Assembly: GCA_963854835.1 (NCBI GenBank)
Contig: OY978525.1
Span: 70,655,254 to 70,719,253, forward strand
Length of the DNA stretch: 64,000 nucleotides
DNA from: Megamerina dolium
Lineage: Eukaryota > Arthropoda > Insecta > Diptera > Megamerinidae
Direction of reading: 5' to 3'
A program made the translations under genes and the position numbers. The notes beneath the pieces were generated by a model. The model was not told the origin of the DNA, made no database searches, and saw nothing but the letters and a program-made list of their open reading frames with translations. Positions within the stretch are counted from its first letter, which is position 1. Each line of letters opens with the position of its first letter. This document shows positions 61,202-64,000 of this stretch, piece after piece.

Positions 61202-64000
61202 TGACATTGTTATTTTTAAATATTGCCACTATTGTTACATTCAAGTGTTTTAATTTATTGTTTCGCTTTTCTTTGGTATATTTTGGTGAATTTAATTAAT
61301 TTTGTCGGGGTATATTAATATTAAAATAAATCATTAAAAATCGGCATCTTTGTAACAATAATTTTTTTGAAAAGCGAAAGAAAAAAGGGACATTCTGTAT
61401 TTTCTAAAGAAACAACTCCATCGCATATGAATAAATGCGCTGATATGTGTGCGGATGATTAAAATTAGAAGGCTTATTAATAAATTAAATCATCTCCGAT
61501 TTTGAATTTGTTTTACTTCATATTTTTACATTTTCGTTAGATTTTTTAAAGGCTTTTTTTGCCAAAATAGCTATTTTGTGCAAAATTTTCATAACTGTTC
61601 TATTTTATTGTATACGGAATCAAAATAATATCTTTGTCAACAGTTCAGGTATTGACAGTAGCTTTAGAAAGTTATGGTAAAAAAAAACCTAAACCTGCTG
61701 CACTACCGAGAACGTTCCCCTAGTTAGTGTACTAATATATGTAATTATGCAGGCACATGAATGCGCGGAGATAACATGACAGCGATGTACGGATAAAGAT
61801 CTCAACCCATACATACGCGTACAATTAGATGGCAACATAAAAACATTCAAAAAAGTTTTCTCACACTTTGGACAACATGATGGCATGCATATTGTATACG
61901 AATGAACCAAGGAATTCTACATACTTGTATATGAAGTACACTAATAAAGGACGAAGATGCTTTTTTTAAAAACGTCGATGAAACCTTTTTTGTTTGTTTC
62001 TTATTTCTGTTACCTCAACCTTAATATCGGACAAATGAATGGACGCTGCTTTGATTTTTTTTTGTTGTTACTGCATAATAAATACATAATAGTTGAATTC
62101 TTTGGACAAAAGATAATTCAAGTAGCACAAACAACAAATTCACAATATGAAATTCTTGTAGGTACAATACGACCAAAATAAGGACACAAATCCCAAAGAG
62201 GGCATAAGACCAGCAATAATAACAGTATACTGCGCTCTGATGGGGTAGTGTGAGATTATAAATGTGTAATACATATTTACATACGCTATGCATGTACGAT
62301 ACGTACTTGTAGACATGTGTGTGAGCAAATAGTATCGGTTCATCAATGTTTGAAAGGGTTTTAATGTAGTGATTCGTAGATCGACATTTGCATAACAATG
62401 AGTGTGTTCGGATGTCCTTCTTCTGCTTCATCGTAAGAGTATGGATTATGACGAGATGTCCAACCACCAAAGGCAATGACATAAAGCAGTACACTTCGTC
62501 CATGACAAATGTACAAATGTGTGGATGTATTTGTGTGTGTGTGGAAGGATCTTTAAGAATACATCGTTATTATTGTTTTTGTATTGAAAGGATTTATGAT
62601 ACTGCTGATCCGCTCGACCGTATAATGTTGAAAATATTATGTTAATGATCTCAGAAACAGAAAGATAAGCATATGCATATGGGGTTGGCGTAATAAAGTA
62701 AATATGGACTTTGTCCGAGAATGCGTGAATCGTAAAATGTCTTATTTTTGTTCGGCTTCTGTTATTTATAATTTTTTGTATTTTGAAATTTGCATTGGTG
62801 GAAAAGGAGGCAAATGAAGAAAATCCCTTGAGCATATGCAGACCATAAATAAAATATGATTTCATTACGTTGCATTCTCGATGCTCATCCTGTCAATGTG
62901 TTCATGTCTATGTCCAGTGATATAGAAAAATGAATAGTTAATTTTCTTTTTTCTTGCTTGATCGAATTAATAAATGTTTCAAGTGGCCTTTGTGTGTGTG
63001 TATGCGTTTATGTATATTTCTGTATGTACGTATGTGTGCACATAGATATCTGTTCGCATACGATTTTGTAACGGTCGTTTTTGAAATTGTCATTATTTAA
63101 TGCGTGCTTTAAAAGTATTACGAAATCCAATAAATCATTACGAGATAAAGAGCCAAACAACACATCTAATCTGATTGTTGAGGTACGAATAACCTGAAAT
63201 ATTATTTTAGTAAAAAATCGTTGACAATACTGAACTCAAGTTTCAAAAAAACAAAGATAAGTGTAAGAAAATAACCTTATAGTTGGCAGGGCCGAACGTT
63301 TTATACCCTACATACCGGAAAGTATATAAAAGATCACCGCGCCCATGATTGATGCAGTTTAGTGCACAATTTCAGAGTAGAAATATTTAAAATAAAATAA
63401 TTAAATGGGTAAAAATGTTTAGGGTGTAAGTACTATACATGTGCATATAATAGTGGACGTAAATCGCCCATATTTTAGTAAACTTTGATTTAGTGAATAG
63501 GTATTCAGATGTTTATGACCCTTGAAGGAATATATCCGGATTTATAGACAAATAAATATATTCTTTGTTAGTGTCGCCTGAAACTAAGTTAATATAATTT
63601 TACATAGGATTTTCCAATATCTATGATTCCACTTTTGACCGAAAATGCTAAATTTTAAACCACTCTAAAAAAAACTCTGACTTAGTAGAGCAGAAAGGGA
63701 TTAGGCCTTTTGTTACTGAAGTCAAATGATATCGTTTGAGACTGGTTTGATTCACCCCCGAGACAATGACCCTCATATTGTGGCACGGAACTATCACACG
63801 ATGTAATAGATGCTTAAAAAAAAGATACTTAAAATATTTTCTCGTTTTTAACATGTGACCTGTAACTCGTACAATTTATTTGTTTTTGAAGCTCCTTAGT
63901 GAAATTTTTTGGAGAATATTTCGAAAACGTCTGACCTTTGACCTCTTCCCAAATGTTGTCTTTTAATGGATTTTTTGAGAAAAGGGCCAAAATGACCTAT
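61202..64000. other. No recognised gene
   Basis: About 2.8 kb of AT-rich sequence with GT-rich runs near 62993-63040. A GC-richer motif at 63290-63345 (GGGCCGAACGTTTTATACCC) reminds me of dispersed repeats in higher flies, but I cannot place it. Open frames here are short and have no recognisable domain. Confidence 0.5.

Noticed and set aside
62021..62503. Minus-strand frame of 160 codons
   Set aside because: Its composition (rich in Leu, Ile, Tyr, His) follows AT-rich non-coding sequence. There is no domain, start context or splice signal.
63290..63345. LTR end or promoter
   Set aside because: The motif with TATAAAAGATC looks promoter-like, but there is no second copy in the window and no downstream frame.

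Overview
The window reads as insect nuclear DNA, most likely from a higher fly. AT content is high, no bacterial operon structure is visible, and nearly every long reading frame belongs to a eukaryotic mobile element with stops or frameshifts. A tephritid fruit fly is my best guess, because a mariner lineage with DD41D spacing (the rosa type, first described from Ceratitis rosa as I recall) is present three times; this assignment is inference. I find no intact host gene. Three short stretches between 50.3 and 59.4 kb look like untranslated or first exons of one or more plus-strand host genes.

Layout. 1-7191: a Ty1/copia element (A) entering from outside the window, split by a mag-like Ty3 element (B, 2810-6216, minus strand) with 140-bp LTRs, a serine-tRNA primer site and an exact 5-bp target duplication (ATGAG). 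7328-8511: a DD41D mariner with TIRs and TA duplication. 8945-9600: a worn mariner. 10446-16738: two almost identical defective RTE-like LINE copies facing each other across a 1.1-kb spacer. 16917-19849: an RNase H fragment of a second LINE, a 3'-truncated copia element (C), and an inverted piece of the same LINE. 19869-21068: a complete-length mariner with TIRs. 21579-22650: a BEL/Pao gag remnant interrupted by a PIF/Harbinger-like MITE with TTA duplication. 23522-32005: a Ty3 element (D) with a 684-bp 5' LTR and a second serine-tRNA primer site. 32440-33050: a mariner deletion derivative.

35629-48360 is the most striking part: a palindrome with arms of about 3 kb and a spacer of roughly 90 bases. 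The arms differ by about 1% where I compared them. After the duplication each arm took its own insertions, and the opposite arm keeps the empty site: a 5.2-kb copia element (E, GTTTC duplication) and a TTAA-flanked element in the left arm, and a SINE in the right arm. Element E itself later received a hAT-like MITE in one LTR and a SINE in its pol region.

48361-64000 is mostly AT-rich intergenic or intronic sequence. It holds a cluster of mariner and LINE pieces embedded in long (TA)n arrays (51.5-55.1 kb), another mariner fragment (56558-57058), four more copies of the tRNA-derived SINE, and the candidate host exons.

How the parts relate. The autonomous retroelements (copia, Ty3, BEL, LINE) are all inactivated here by stops, frameshifts or deletions. 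The SINE would depend on a LINE, and the MITEs on hAT and Harbinger transposases encoded elsewhere. The (TA)n arrays sit next to elements that target TA. The palindrome and the facing LINE copies would each give hairpin RNA if transcribed through.
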